In this document: positions 36,416-45,294 of the stretch, in pieces
How the letters are laid out: each line of letters begins with the position of its first letter
Numbering within the stretch: position 1 is the stretch's first letter
Assembly: GCF_001956855.1 (NCBI RefSeq)
Contig: NZ_MTHD01000003.1
Coordinates: 62,001-126,000, forward strand
DNA length: 64,000 nucleotides
From: Azonexus hydrophilus
GTDB lineage: Bacteria; Pseudomonadota; Gammaproteobacteria; Burkholderiales; Rhodocyclaceae
Direction of reading: 5' to 3'
Notes under the pieces: model-generated
Told to the model about the DNA's origin: nothing
Seen by the model: the letters and a program-made list of their open reading frames with translations, nothing else
Databases searched by the model: none
Program-made: the position numbers and the translations under genes

Positions 36416-37509
36416 CGGCGGCTCGGCAAAAGGTGTAGCGCGGTCATTTTTTGCCAGAAATCCTCGCGAATCGTTGCGTCACTGAAGGCTTCGACGCGAG
36501 TATTTCGGAGTCCGGGACGCGGTGCCGTTTTCAGGCATTCGGCAAGTTTTTCAGAGTCCCCCAGCGGGAACAATTGTCCATGGCCGGTAACGATTTCCCG
36601 GGCTCCTCCACAATCGGTGGCAATGATTGGCAGGTCTGCTGCCATGGCTTCCAGCAAGACCATTCCGAAGGGTTCGTGATCTGAACTGAGAGCAAAGACA
36701 TCAAAAGCGCGGAAGTAACGCCGGGCGTCCGGAATCTGGCCGAGAAAGAGTACGCTTTGATCGACACCAAGTTGGGTGGACAGGGCTTTCAGGTCGTTTG
36801 CCAGCTCGCCAGTCCCCAGTATGACCAGCAGGCTCTTTGCTGGAAGTTTTTCTCGAGCTAGCGCAAAGCCACGGATCAGGGTGGCCTGGTCCTTGTCCGG
36901 GTGCAGGCGTCCAACATTGCCAATGATGTAGGCATCCTGAGGAAGGCCTAAGGCGTTGCGTGCTTCGGTGGTGCTCAGTTGTTCCAAACGCAGTTGAGCC
37001 GAGTCGATACGGTTGTAAAGCGTCTGGATTTTTGTGGCAGGCCATTTGGGCAAGCATGCGCGAATGTCGTCACGGACTGCATCGGACACACCAAGTAGCC
37101 ACAAACGTTTCTGGAAAAATTGGGCAAACCAGCGTCGACTACTGCGCGCATAGTCGCCAAAGGCGTGATGCACAGCCAAAACAGGTAGTGTCTTGCTTGC
37201 CAGGCAGGCGATGTAGAGTGGCTTGAAGCGGTGGGCGATGATCAGCGCGAAGTCGCGACTTGCCAGAATTTGCCTGACTGCACGGATGGCTTTCAGCTTC
37301 AGGCCAGCGACTTCCTTGCTCCTGAAATTCAGGAAGAGAACCTCGTCGGAGGCTGATCCATCTCGGGCGGCCTGGGTATCCTCGCCTGTCAGGTATACGG
37401 TCAGGACCTTGTACTGTGTGTCCCGGAACAGGGCAGCGTATTGCCGGGCGACATCAAGGAAGGGGCCGTAATGGCAATGACAGAACTGCAGTATCCAGCG
37501 CTCCGCCAT
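36412..37509 (-). CDS. GT4-family LPS glycosyltransferase, WapH-like
   Basis: A 365-residue GT-B enzyme. The N-terminus WILQFCHCHYGPFLDVARQ is typical of the WapH group of Pseudomonas core LPS. The C-terminal donor domain has IGNVGRLHPDKDQATLIRG and DHEPFGMVLLEAMAADLPI (EX7E motif). It lies 3 bases after the carbamoyltransferase gene and overlaps the following GT2 gene, so translation is coupled. It probably transfers glucose or another hexose in the core. Confidence 0.83.
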   Translation of the reverse strand: MAERWILQFCHCHYGPFLDVARQYAALFRDTQYKVLTVYLTGEDTQAARDGSASDEVLFLNFRSKEVAGLKLKAIRAVRQILASRDFALIIAHRFKPLYIACLASKTLPVLAVHHAFGDYARSSRRWFAQFFQKRLWLLGVSDAVRDDIRACLPKWPATKIQTLYNRIDSAQLRLEQLSTTEARNALGLPQDAYIIGNVGRLHPDKDQATLIRGFALAREKLPAKSLLVILGTGELANDLKALSTQLGVDQSVLFLGQIPDARRYFRAFDVFALSSDHEPFGMVLLEAMAADLPIIATDCGGAREIVTGHGQLFPLGDSEKLAECLKTAPRPGLRNTRVEAFSDATIREDFWQKMTALHLLPSRR

Positions 37510-37512
37510 GCT

Positions 37513-39258
37513 TCACCCCATTTTCACGACAAGCACATCCTGCATGATCAGGTACTGCAGATCCGATCCATAGAACATGTTCAGCGCGTCGGTCGGCGAG
37601 CAGATCATCGGTTCGCCGCGACGGTTGAGCGAGGTGTTGAGGACGACACCGTTGCCGGTGAGCTTTTCCATCGCCTTCATCAGATCGTAGTAGCGCGGGT
37701 TGTATTCGCGCTTGAGGACCTGCGCGCGCGAGGTGCCATCCTCGTGGACGACTTCCGGTACGCGGGTCTTCCATTCCTCGGCAACTTCGAAGGTGAAGGT
37801 CATGAACGGTGCTGGGTGCTCGTTACCGAGCATCTGCGGGCCGACCGTGTCGAGCATGCTCGGGCAGAACGGGCGCCAGCGTTCGCGGAACTTGATCTGT
37901 TCGTTGATCCGGTCTGCAACGCCGGGGGCGCTCGGGCAGCCGACGATGGAGCGGCCACCGAGGGCGCGCGGGCCGAATTCCATGCGTCCCTGGAACCAGG
38001 CAACCGGATTGCCGTCGGCGAGGATCTGTGCGATGCGTTCAGGTACGGCGGTGTCGCCGTTGGCAATGACTTCCCACTGCGGCTTGGCCGGATGGCGGGC
38101 GCAGGCGGCGATGACGTCCTCGTTGCTGTATTCGGGGCCGAGGTAGACGTGTTCCATCTTCTCGACCGGCACGCCGCGTTGGACCGACACCCAGGCGGCA
38201 GCGCCGATGGCCGTGCCAGCGTCACCGGAGGCCGGCTGGACGAATAGTTCCTTCAGTTCCGGACGGGCGATGATCTTCTGGTTGAGCTTGACGTTGAGCG
38301 CGCCGCCGCCGGCGAAGGCCAGCTTGCCGGTTTCCTTGAGGATGTCGCCGAGGTAATAGTCCATCATCTGTAGCGACAGATCCTCGAACAGCTTCTGGAT
38401 GCTCGCCGCGTAGTGGATGTACGGGTCGTCGGCGATATCGCCGTGGCGCATCGGGCCCAGCCATTCGATCAGCTTGGGCGAGAAATAGTAGCCTTTGCCT
38501 TTTTCCTTGTAGCGGCGGAAGCCGATCACGTTGGCGTAGTCGGTATTGACGATCAGCTCGCCGTTCTCGAATTTGGCCAGGCGTGAGAAATCGTATTTGC
38601 TCGGGTCGCCGTAGGGCGCCATGCCCATGACCTTGTATTCGCCATCAAGCATCTCGAAACCGAGGTATTCGGTGATTGCGCCGTAGAGGCCGCCGAGCGA
38701 ATCCGGATCGTAGAACTCCTTGATCTTGTGGATCTTGCCGTTTTCGCCATAGCCGAAGAAGGTGGTGGCGTATTCCCCCTTGCCGTCGATGCCGAGGATC
38801 GCCGTCTTTTCCGTGAAGCCGGAGCAGTGATAGGCGCTGGAAGCGTGCGTCAGGTGGTGTTCGACCGGGATGATCTCGGTCTTGGCTAGGTCGAAACCGA
38901 GCTGCTGCAGACACCATTCGATGCGTTTCTTGTAGCGCTTGAAGCGGCGGTTGCCGTTGAGCAGGGCGTCGAGCGCGCGGTCTGGTGCGTACCAGTAGCG
39001 CTTGGCGTATTGCCAGCGGGCCTTGTCGGCCAGGCTGATGGGGGCGAAGGGGATGGCTACGGCGGTCACATCCTTCGGCTTGATGCCGGCGAAGTCCAGG
39101 CAGAAACGCGCCGATTCGTAAGGCATGCGGTTTTTTGCGTGCTTGTCGCGGACGAAGCGTTCCTCTTCGGCGGCGGCAACGAGCTTGCCATCGATGTAGA
39201 GGGCGGCCGACGGGTCGTGGGTCAGTGCGCCGGAAAGGCCAAGAATGGTCAGTGCCAA
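37513..39258 (-). CDS. wapO: LPS core carbamoyltransferase, WapO-like
   Basis: A 581-residue carbamoyltransferase of the NodU/CmcH type, which uses carbamoyl phosphate and ATP to carbamoylate a sugar. The N-terminal ASKHA domain begins ILGLSGALTHDPSAALYIDG and contains the metal-binding HHLTHASSAYHCSG. The C-terminal YrdC-like domain has WFQGRMEFGPRALGGRSI and LNTSLNRRGEP. In Pseudomonas the homologue WapO carbamoylates core heptose. The start is TTG 39258, which gives exactly the family N-terminus; GAAGAGA lies upstream. It heads the long minus-strand LPS operon that ends with the dnpA-like gene. Confidence 0.88.
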   Translation of the reverse strand: MALTILGLSGALTHDPSAALYIDGKLVAAAEEERFVRDKHAKNRMPYESARFCLDFAGIKPKDVTAVAIPFAPISLADKARWQYAKRYWYAPDRALDALLNGNRRFKRYKKRIEWCLQQLGFDLAKTEIIPVEHHLTHASSAYHCSGFTEKTAILGIDGKGEYATTFFGYGENGKIHKIKEFYDPDSLGGLYGAITEYLGFEMLDGEYKVMGMAPYGDPSKYDFSRLAKFENGELIVNTDYANVIGFRRYKEKGKGYYFSPKLIEWLGPMRHGDIADDPYIHYAASIQKLFEDLSLQMMDYYLGDILKETGKLAFAGGGALNVKLNQKIIARPELKELFVQPASGDAGTAIGAAAWVSVQRGVPVEKMEHVYLGPEYSNEDVIAACARHPAKPQWEVIANGDTAVPERIAQILADGNPVAWFQGRMEFGPRALGGRSIVGCPSAPGVADRINEQIKFRERWRPFCPSMLDTVGPQMLGNEHPAPFMTFTFEVAEEWKTRVPEVVHEDGTSRAQVLKREYNPRYYDLMKAMEKLTGNGVVLNTSLNRRGEPMICSPTDALNMFYGSDLQYLIMQDVLVVKMG

Positions 39259-39336
39259 AGTGTTCGTCTCTTCTTGAAAAAACGGCCGGAAAGGGCGTCG
39301 ACCGTTAAAAACCGAAGTATACCTGCTCGCTGTCGC

Positions 39337-39996
39337 TTAGGTGGCGAGTGCAGCAGCGTGTGCGGAGAGCAGCGCGGCCCAGTCGTCGGGATTCCAGATT
39401 TGCTGGTGTCGGCGCAACTGATCCAGATCGTGCCGGGCAGCACGCCAGGGCAAGTAAGGGCGGCGCAGCTTTTCCAGATCGATCAGCGCAATTAACAGCG
39501 TGCCGTCCTGCCAGCGGTACATCACGTGGTTGTCGTAGAGGCAGCTATGTTGCAGTCGGGCGCGGTGCATCCGACCGACTGTTTCACCGGTGGCAATGGC
39601 GAGTTGCCGTTTTTCATCCGGGGATAGCGTAGCGGCGTCTGCGATCGCCTTGAAGCCCTCCAGTTCGCGGGTGACCAGAAGCCCTTCGAAGCCTTCGGGG
39701 CCTTGGCGGCTGCCATGGAATACTGGTTCTGGAACCTGTATGCCCAATGCTGACAAGCATTGGATGTTGGCAAATTCGCGGCTCGTTGTCGGCATGCCGA
39801 ACGGGTGGCCCAGGCTGCGATAAAGATGGTTGTTCTGCTTTTTGATGTAGTACAGCGTGTCGCCGAAACGGGCTGTCATCATGCCGCTCCAGCCTGAGCG
39901 CCGCTGGTTCGGTTCTTCGACCCATTGGCCGGGTGTATTCCACCACTCGTCAAAATTGTCGGGTGTGCCTGCGGATCCATTTATCGTTTCTTGCAT
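39337..39996 (-). CDS. InaA-like LPS kinase family protein
   Basis: A 219-residue kinase-fold protein of the InaA/WapQ group. YYIKKQNN (about 49-56) should hold the ATP-binding Lys, LQHSCLYDNHVMY (148-160) is the InaA-type catalytic loop, and ALIDLEKLR (170-178) is the metal-binding motif. Core-heptose or Kdo phosphorylation is the likely role, by analogy with its neighbours. It lies upstream of the carbamoyltransferase (78 bases) and 18 bases after the lpxL-like gene. Confidence 0.8.
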   Translation of the reverse strand: MQETINGSAGTPDNFDEWWNTPGQWVEEPNQRRSGWSGMMTARFGDTLYYIKKQNNHLYRSLGHPFGMPTTSREFANIQCLSALGIQVPEPVFHGSRQGPEGFEGLLVTRELEGFKAIADAATLSPDEKRQLAIATGETVGRMHRARLQHSCLYDNHVMYRWQDGTLLIALIDLEKLRRPYLPWRAARHDLDQLRRHQQIWNPDDWAALLSAHAAALAT

Positions 39997-40014
39997 GGGC
40001 TTTTCCGTGATTAA

Positions 40015-40902
40015 TCAGTAAGGCCTGGGTTCGCCGGGCGGTCGTGTCTTGAAGCGGCGATGAACCCAGTAATACTGGCTGGGCATGGTGCGGATTTCTG
40101 CCTCGATCCAGGCGTTCATGCGCGCTGCGTCGGCCACCGGATCGGTGCCCGGGAAGTCGGTCCAGGCGTCGCCGATGTGGACTTCATAGCCAGCGCTCCC
40201 CGGCAGCATGCGCGTGACGCAACTGAGTACGGTGGCGCCGGCGGCCCTGGCCAGGCGCGGCAGGCCGGTGATGGTCGCTGTCTGGATGCCGAAGAAGGGG
40301 ACGAACACCGCATCACGACGACGCGGGTTGAGATCGGGCAGGTAGTAGAAGGGGCGTCCGGACTTCATTGCCTTGACTGTCGCTCGCGCCCCGTCCTGGC
40401 GCGACAGCAGCAACTGATCGCCGAAGCGACTGCGCCCCTTCAGCAGAACCTGATTGAAAACGGGATTGGTCTGTTCGGAATAGATGCTGACGATGTTGAA
40501 GCGCATGGTGATGGCGACACCGCCGGCATCCAGGCCAAGGAAGTGCGGGGCCATCAGGATAACTGGTTTGCCGGCTGCGAGTTCGGCACGGATTTTCTCT
40601 TCGCCGACGACCCGGACGGTGCGCTCGATACGCTCGCGGCTGCCCCACCAGAAGATGCTGCGTTCCAGCATGCTGCGCCCGAGCTGGGCAAAATGCATTT
40701 TTGCCAGATTGTTGCGGTCGACCGCAGAAAGTTCAGGAAAACACAGCGCGAGATTTGTTTCGGCGATTTTCCTGCGTTGCCCGCCGACGCGGTACAGCAG
40801 GGCGCCGAGCGCCCGTCCGAGCGGCGTCAGCAATGACAGCGGGAGGAAGTGCAGCAGCCAGAGCAGCGCGACGGCCGGCAGACTGAATAGTCGGGTCAGC
40901 AT
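40015..40902 (-). CDS. lpxL: Lipid A acyltransferase (LpxL/HtrB family)
   Basis: A 295-residue late acyltransferase that adds a secondary acyl chain to lipid A from acyl-ACP. It has an N-terminal membrane anchor (about 8-30), the HX4D/E catalytic motif in MAPHFLGLDAGG, a second block YYLPDLNPRRRDAVFVPFFG, and the C-terminal PSQYYWVHRRFKTRP. ATG 40902 is used because the longer frame enters the terminator. The gene contains a perfect palindromic copy of the TGCGGTCRAC word (40713-40726), the first copy after the motif-free interval. Confidence 0.92.
   Translation of the reverse strand: MLTRLFSLPAVALLWLLHFLPLSLLTPLGRALGALLYRVGGQRRKIAETNLALCFPELSAVDRNNLAKMHFAQLGRSMLERSIFWWGSRERIERTVRVVGEEKIRAELAAGKPVILMAPHFLGLDAGGVAITMRFNIVSIYSEQTNPVFNQVLLKGRSRFGDQLLLSRQDGARATVKAMKSGRPFYYLPDLNPRRRDAVFVPFFGIQTATITGLPRLARAAGATVLSCVTRMLPGSAGYEVHIGDAWTDFPGTDPVADAARMNAWIEAEIRTMPSQYYWVHRRFKTRPPGEPRPY
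40712..40729. repeat. Palindromic copy of the TGCGGTCRAC word in lpxL
   Basis: TTGCGGTCGACCGCAGAA contains the word on both strands (14-base palindrome TGCGGTCGACCGCA, 40713-40726). It is the most complete of 23 sites; the others are centred near 73, 1823, 3924, 4848, 7542, 7620, 8673, 9766, 9781, 13670, 14363, 16824, 18414, 19832, 43935, 45891, 46545, 47757, 49743, 56961, 60405 and 61769. Confidence 0.7.
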
Positions 40903-40929
40903 GTCAGGAAGGTCTGCAGAAGAATTTGG

Positions 40930-40965
40930 AAAAGCTTCCCCGGGTGTGCCGGGGAAGCATTTTTG
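40930..40965 (-). terminator. Terminator after tRNA-Ile2 (possibly bidirectional)
   Basis: GCTTCCCCGG (40934-40943) pairs perfectly with CCGGGGAAGC (40949-40958) around a 5-base loop. On the minus strand TTTTCC follows the stem, and on the plus strand ATTTTT follows. It probably ends the rpoD-tRNA transcript. Confidence 0.85.
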
Positions 40966-41040
40966 GTGGGCCCGCACGGACTTGAACCGTGGACCAAAGG
41001 ATTATGAGTCCTCTGCTCTAACCAACTGAGCTACAGGCCC
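40964..41040 (-). tRNA. tRNA-Ile2 (CAT anticodon, lysidine-modified)
   Basis: A 77-base cloverleaf with CCA encoded and anticodon CAT complementary to 41004-41006. The acceptor stem GGGCCTG has the C4-G69 and C5-G68 pairs recognised by TilS, and the anticodon arm ACTCATAATC with GGTC after it matches the E. coli minor isoleucine tRNA, so Ile2 is preferred over Met. The gene begins only 7 bases after the rpoD stop codon and is followed by a strong terminator, so it is probably processed from the rpoD transcript. Confidence 0.8.
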
Positions 41041-41047
41041 GGAAAGC

Positions 41048-43036
41048 TTAGTTGCCAGTCGGGTCGAGGAAGCTGCGCAGCTTGTCGGAGCGGCTTGGGT
41101 GACGCAGCTTGCGCAGGGCCTTGGCTTCTATCTGGCGGATGCGTTCGCGGGTGACGTCAAACTGCTTGCCGACTTCTTCCAGTGTGTGGTCGGTGTTCAT
41201 CTCGATGCCGAAACGCATGCGCAGGACCTTGGCTTCGCGCGTCGTCAGGCTGTCGAGGATGTCCTTGGTGACGCCGCGCAGGCTGGAGAACATCGCTGCG
41301 TCAGCCGGGGCCAGCGTCGTCTGGTCTTCGATGAAGTCGCCGAGATGCGAGTCGTCGTCGTCGCCGATCGGGGTTTCCATGGAGATGGGCTCCTTGGAAA
41401 TCTTCATGATCTTGCGGATCTTATCTTCCGGCATGTCCATCTTCTTGGCCAGCGTCGCCGGATCGGGTTCGGAGCCCGTTTCCTGCAGGATCTGGCGGCT
41501 GATCCGGTTCATCTTGTTGATCGTTTCGATCATGTGCACCGGGATGCGGATGGTCCGTGCCTGGTCGGCGATGGAGCGGGTGATGGCCTGGCGGATCCAC
41601 CACGTGGCGTAGGTCGAGAACTTGTAGCCGCGACGGTATTCGAACTTGTCCACCGCCTTCATCAGGCCGATGTTGCCTTCCTGGATCAGGTCGAGGAACT
41701 GCAGGCCACGGTTGGTGTACTTCTTGGCGATCGAGATGACCAGGCGCAGGTTAGCCTCGGTCATTTCGCGCTTGGCGCGCCGGGCCTTGGCTTCGCCGGT
41801 GGACATCTGCTTGTTGATGTCCTTCAGCTCTTTCAGCGGGATGCCGATGCGGTCCTGCAGGGCGAGTAGCTTGCGCTGTTCTTCCTGGATGTCCGGGGCG
41901 CTGCGCGTCAGGATGGCGACGTAGGTCTTCGGGGCGGCGGCGATTTCGGCCTCGGCCCAGTCGAGATTGATTTCATTGCCCGGGAAGGACTGGATGAAGT
42001 GCGGGCGCGGCATGCGCACGCGGTCGACGCAGATCTGCTGGATCTTGCGTTCGCAGCCACGGACTTCATCGACCATGGCGCGCACGCTGTCGCACAGGCG
42101 TTCAATGCAGCGCGAGGTGAACCGGATGTTCATCAGCTCATCGGACAGTTGCTGCTGCAACTTGAGGTAGGCCTTGTCCTGCGAACCCTTGCTGCCCAGC
42201 GTCTTCTGCATTTTGACGTGGATTGCGCGGATCGACCTGAAGCGCTCGACGCCTTCGGTCTTCAGTTGCAGCAGGGACGCTGCAGCGGCACCGCCGCCTT
42301 CATCGCCTTCCTCGTCGTCGTCGCTTTCGTCGTCATCGCTTTCGATGCTGGGGCTGGCGGCTTCCGCCGCGGCTGCTGCCGGCTCGGCCTCGACGGCATT
42401 GGGGTCGATCAGGCCGTCGATCAGTTCGTCGATGCGCATTTCATCGGCTTCGACCTTGGCGGCCATGTCGAGAATGTCGGTGATCGTCGTCGGGCAGGCC
42501 GAGATGGCCTGGATCATGTGCTTCAGGCCTTCCTCGATGCGCTTGGCGATTTCGATTTCGCCTTCACGGGTCAGCAGTTCGACTGAGCCCATTTCACGCA
42601 TGTACATGCGCACCGGGTCGGTGGTCCGGCCGAATTCGGAATCGACGGTAGACAGCGCCTGCTCGGCCTGGGCTTCGACTTCTTCGTCGTCGGTTGCCGC
42701 TGCGGCAGTGTCGGACATCAGCAGGTCTTCGGCAGCCGGGGCTTCGTCGAAGACCTGTATGCTCATTTCGCTGAAGGTCGAGATGATGGCTTCGATCGAC
42801 TCGGCGTCGACGACATCGTCCGGCAGGTGGTCGTTGATTTCCGCGTAGGTCAGGTAACCGCGTTCCTTGCCCAGCTTGATCAGCGCCTTCAGGCGCATCT
42901 TGCGCGCTTCGGCGTCGAGCGGTTGCGGGGTTTCTGCCATCGCGCCTTCGAGCAGCGCCTTTTCGGCAGCCTTATCCTTGGCCTTGCTGGTGCGAGCCTT
43001 GGGAGCTTCCTTAGCGGTGTCTTTTGCCTTAGCCAT
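41048..43036 (-). CDS. rpoD: RNA polymerase primary sigma factor (sigma-70)
   Basis: A 662-residue housekeeping sigma factor. Region 1.1 is at about 40-110; an acidic Asp/Glu-rich stretch (about 230-245) lies in the non-conserved region. Region 2 has [20 protein letters not shown] and [19 protein letters not shown]; region 3 begins [12 protein letters not shown]; region 4 contains [20 protein letters not shown], the -35-recognition helix. ATG 43036 is chosen over an in-frame GTG two codons upstream. It is the last protein gene of rpsU-yqeY-dnaG-rpoD, and tRNA-Ile2 follows after 7 bases. Confidence 0.98.
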   Translation of the reverse strand: MAKAKDTAKEAPKARTSKAKDKAAEKALLEGAMAETPQPLDAEARKMRLKALIKLGKERGYLTYAEINDHLPDDVVDAESIEAIISTFSEMSIQVFDEAPAAEDLLMSDTAAAATDDEEVEAQAEQALSTVDSEFGRTTDPVRMYMREMGSVELLTREGEIEIAKRIEEGLKHMIQAISACPTTITDILDMAAKVEADEMRIDELIDGLIDPNAVEAEPAAAAAEAASPSIESDDDESDDDEEGDEGGGAAAASLLQLKTEGVERFRSIRAIHVKMQKTLGSKGSQDKAYLKLQQQLSDELMNIRFTSRCIERLCDSVRAMVDEVRGCERKIQQICVDRVRMPRPHFIQSFPGNEINLDWAEAEIAAAPKTYVAILTRSAPDIQEEQRKLLALQDRIGIPLKELKDINKQMSTGEAKARRAKREMTEANLRLVISIAKKYTNRGLQFLDLIQEGNIGLMKAVDKFEYRRGYKFSTYATWWIRQAITRSIADQARTIRIPVHMIETINKMNRISRQILQETGSEPDPATLAKKMDMPEDKIRKIMKISKEPISMETPIGDDDDSHLGDFIEDQTTLAPADAAMFSSLRGVTKDILDSLTTREAKVLRMRFGIEMNTDHTLEEVGKQFDVTRERIRQIEAKALRKLRHPSRSDKLRSFLDPTGN

Positions 43037-43082
43037 GAACACGATCCATGTAATTGGAGAAAACCGTAAATTTTACCACAAC

Positions 43083-44813
43083 TTAGCTACGATTTCCCCG
43101 GGCGGTTAGAAACTGGATGTAGGCCTGCTTTTCGGCGGCGGATAATCCGGCGACACCAAATTGCTGGGCCTTGCTTTGTAATTCGGCGAACTGGCGCATC
43201 TGTCCGCTGTCCTGAAGCTTTTCCAGGGTGGCGCGGAATTCGGCATCGGCTTCACCTTCGTCAAACGGCAGGCCGAGAAGTTCCGACGCGGCGGCTTCGA
43301 TGATCTGTTCTTCCGGCAGGCCGCGCAGTTGTTCGCGCAGCGCGGCGTAGCCCTGGGCGCCGTTGCCGGCCCGGACGAGTTGCTGCAGGCGCAGCAGCGC
43401 GGGGCGTTCTGGTGTGTCGGGGAGGAGTTCGGTCGGCAGTTCGGCGGCGAGCACCGGTTTGTGCAGCACGATGCGCAGCAGGTTGCGCGTCAGTGACGGC
43501 GCACTGCGCTTGGCCCGGGGTGGCGCGGCGGGCGCGTAGGATTTCAGTTCGCACAGGCGCTCGACCTCCTGCTGGGCGAAGCCGCTGGCTTCGGCTAGAC
43601 GCTTGACCAGTTGCAGCCGGAGCAGCGGCGTCGGCAGCTTGAGCAGCAGCGGCTTGGCTTCGTAGATCAGTTTGGCCTTGCCTTCGGAACTGGTCAGGTC
43701 GCAGCGCTGGGCCAGTTCGCGCAGCAGGAAATCGGACAGCGGCATGGCCCGCGTCACCTGGCGGTCGAATTCGGCCTTGCCGTGTTCGCGGATGAAGCTG
43801 TCGGGGTCGTGCTCGGCTGGCAGGAAGATGAAGCCGATCTGCTTGTTGTCGGCCAGTGCTTCCAGCGCGTTTTCCAGCGCGCGCCAGGCGGCCTTGCGGC
43901 CGGCGTTGTCGCCGTCGAAGCAGAAGACGATGCGGTCGACCTGGCGCAGCAGTTTCTGCACATGCGTCGGTGTCGTCGCCGTGCCGAGGGTGGCGACGGC
44001 ATTGCCGACGCCGTTCTGGGCCAGCGCGATGACGTCCATGTAGCCTTCGGTGACGATCGCCGTGTCGGTCTCGCGCATGGCCTGGCGGGCCTGCGGCAGG
44101 CCGAACAGTTCGCGACCCTTTTCGAACAATGGGGTTTCCGGCGAGTTCAGGTATTTCGGCTCGCCCTGGTCGATGATGCGCCCGCCGAAGGCGATGATGT
44201 CGCCCTTGGGGTTGACGATGGGGATCATCAGCCGGTCACGGAAGCGGTCGTAGCGGCGGCCGGAGTCGTTGTCGATGACCAGGCCGGCGGCCTTGAGGTC
44301 GTCGTTGCTGTAGTCGGGGAAAACGCTTTGCAGGTTGTTCCAGCCGTCCGGTGCGTAACCCATGCCGTAGCGGGCAGCGATTTCTCCGGTCAACCCGCGT
44401 TTCTTGCAATATTCGATGGCCTTCTCGGAACGTCGCAGCTGTTCCTTGTAGTAAGCCGCGGCGCGACTCATGATTTCGACCAGGTTGCGCGTCTGGCCCA
44501 GCTTTTCCGGCGAGAAGCCGTCGCTTTCCGGCACCATCATGCCGGTGCGCGAGGCCAGTTCCTTGACCGCGTCGACGAAGCCGATGCCCTGGTATTCCAT
44601 GACGAAGCCGATCGCCGTGCCGTGCGCGCCGCAGCCGAAGCAGTGGTAGAACTGCTTGGTCGGGCTGACCGTGAACGATGGCGATTTTTCGTTGTGGAAG
44701 GGGCAGCAGGCGGCGTAATTGGCGCCGGCCTTCTTCAGCGGGACGTAGCTGTCGACCAGGTCGACGATGTCGACCCGGGCCAGCAGATCCTGAATGAAGC
44801 TTTCCGGAATCAC
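43083..44813 (-). CDS. dnaG: DNA primase
   Basis: DnaG makes RNA primers at the replication fork. The 576-residue protein has the N-terminal zinc-binding domain (CPFHNEKSPSF with later YHCFGCG), the TOPRIM core EGYMDVIALAQNGV and CFDGDNAG, and a C-terminal helicase-interaction domain. The start is GTG 44813 (IPESFIQDLLARVDIVDLVD), which matches the family start. It lies 7 bases after yqeY and 46 bases ahead of rpoD. Confidence 0.97.
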   Translation of the reverse strand: MIPESFIQDLLARVDIVDLVDSYVPLKKAGANYAACCPFHNEKSPSFTVSPTKQFYHCFGCGAHGTAIGFVMEYQGIGFVDAVKELASRTGMMVPESDGFSPEKLGQTRNLVEIMSRAAAYYKEQLRRSEKAIEYCKKRGLTGEIAARYGMGYAPDGWNNLQSVFPDYSNDDLKAAGLVIDNDSGRRYDRFRDRLMIPIVNPKGDIIAFGGRIIDQGEPKYLNSPETPLFEKGRELFGLPQARQAMRETDTAIVTEGYMDVIALAQNGVGNAVATLGTATTPTHVQKLLRQVDRIVFCFDGDNAGRKAAWRALENALEALADNKQIGFIFLPAEHDPDSFIREHGKAEFDRQVTRAMPLSDFLLRELAQRCDLTSSEGKAKLIYEAKPLLLKLPTPLLRLQLVKRLAEASGFAQQEVERLCELKSYAPAAPPRAKRSAPSLTRNLLRIVLHKPVLAAELPTELLPDTPERPALLRLQQLVRAGNGAQGYAALREQLRGLPEEQIIEAAASELLGLPFDEGEADAEFRATLEKLQDSGQMRQFAELQSKAQQFGVAGLSAAEKQAYIQFLTARGNRS

Positions 44814-44820
44814 TACGTGT

Positions 44821-45267
44821 TCAGCCGGCCAGTGCCGCCTTGACCAGTTTCGAGACCTCGGCCATGTCGGCTTTGCCGGCCAGGCGCGGCTTCAGCACGG
44901 CCATCAGCTTGCCCATGTCGGCCGGACCGCTGGCGCCGGTTTCGGCGACCGCAGCAGCAACGGCGGCGGCGGTTTCTTCACTGCTCATCTTTTCCGGCAG
45001 ATAGGCGGCGAGGATGGTGATTTCGGCCTGTTCGGCATCGGCCAGGTCCTGGCGGGCGGCGGCCTGATACTGGCTGACGCTGTCCTTGCGCTGCTTGACC
45101 AGCTTTTCGATGACGGCGGCGACGGCGGTGTCGTCGAGTTCGACGCGTTCATCGACTTCCTTCTGCTTGATCGCGGCCAGCAGTAGGCGGACGGTTGCCA
45201 GGCGGGTCGCTTCCTTGGCCTTCATGGCCGTTTTCATGTCTTCGGTAATGCGTGCTTTCAGGCTCAT
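44821..45267 (-). CDS. yqeY: YqeY/GatB-related protein
   Basis: A 148-residue protein consisting of the YqeY domain, related to the C-terminal tail domain of GatB. Typical stretches are RLATVRLLLAAIKQKEVDER, AEITILAAYLPEKMS and GKLMAVLKPRLAGKADM. A role in tRNA-dependent amidation is often suggested but unproven. Its place between rpsU and dnaG is a common variant of the macromolecular-synthesis operon. It is separated from rpsU by a terminator-like hairpin. Confidence 0.93.
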   Translation of the reverse strand: MSLKARITEDMKTAMKAKEATRLATVRLLLAAIKQKEVDERVELDDTAVAAVIEKLVKQRKDSVSQYQAAARQDLADAEQAEITILAAYLPEKMSSEETAAAVAAAVAETGASGPADMGKLMAVLKPRLAGKADMAEVSKLVKAALAG

Positions 45268-45294
45268 CGGGGGTTCTCAGCGAAATCCGTCGGG

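Noticed and set aside
40964..41040. Assignment as a second elongator tRNA-Met
   Set aside because: The C4-G69 and C5-G68 pairs and the anticodon-arm sequence match tRNA-Ile2, while the 18458 tRNA lacks them.
43611..44843. Plus-strand open frame of about 410 codons opposite dnaG
   Set aside because: dnaG is unmistakable on the other strand; the antisense frame is a by-product of third-position GC. The same applies to long frames opposite lnt, miaB, gcdH, proA and the kinases at 50-52 kb and 61-63 kb.
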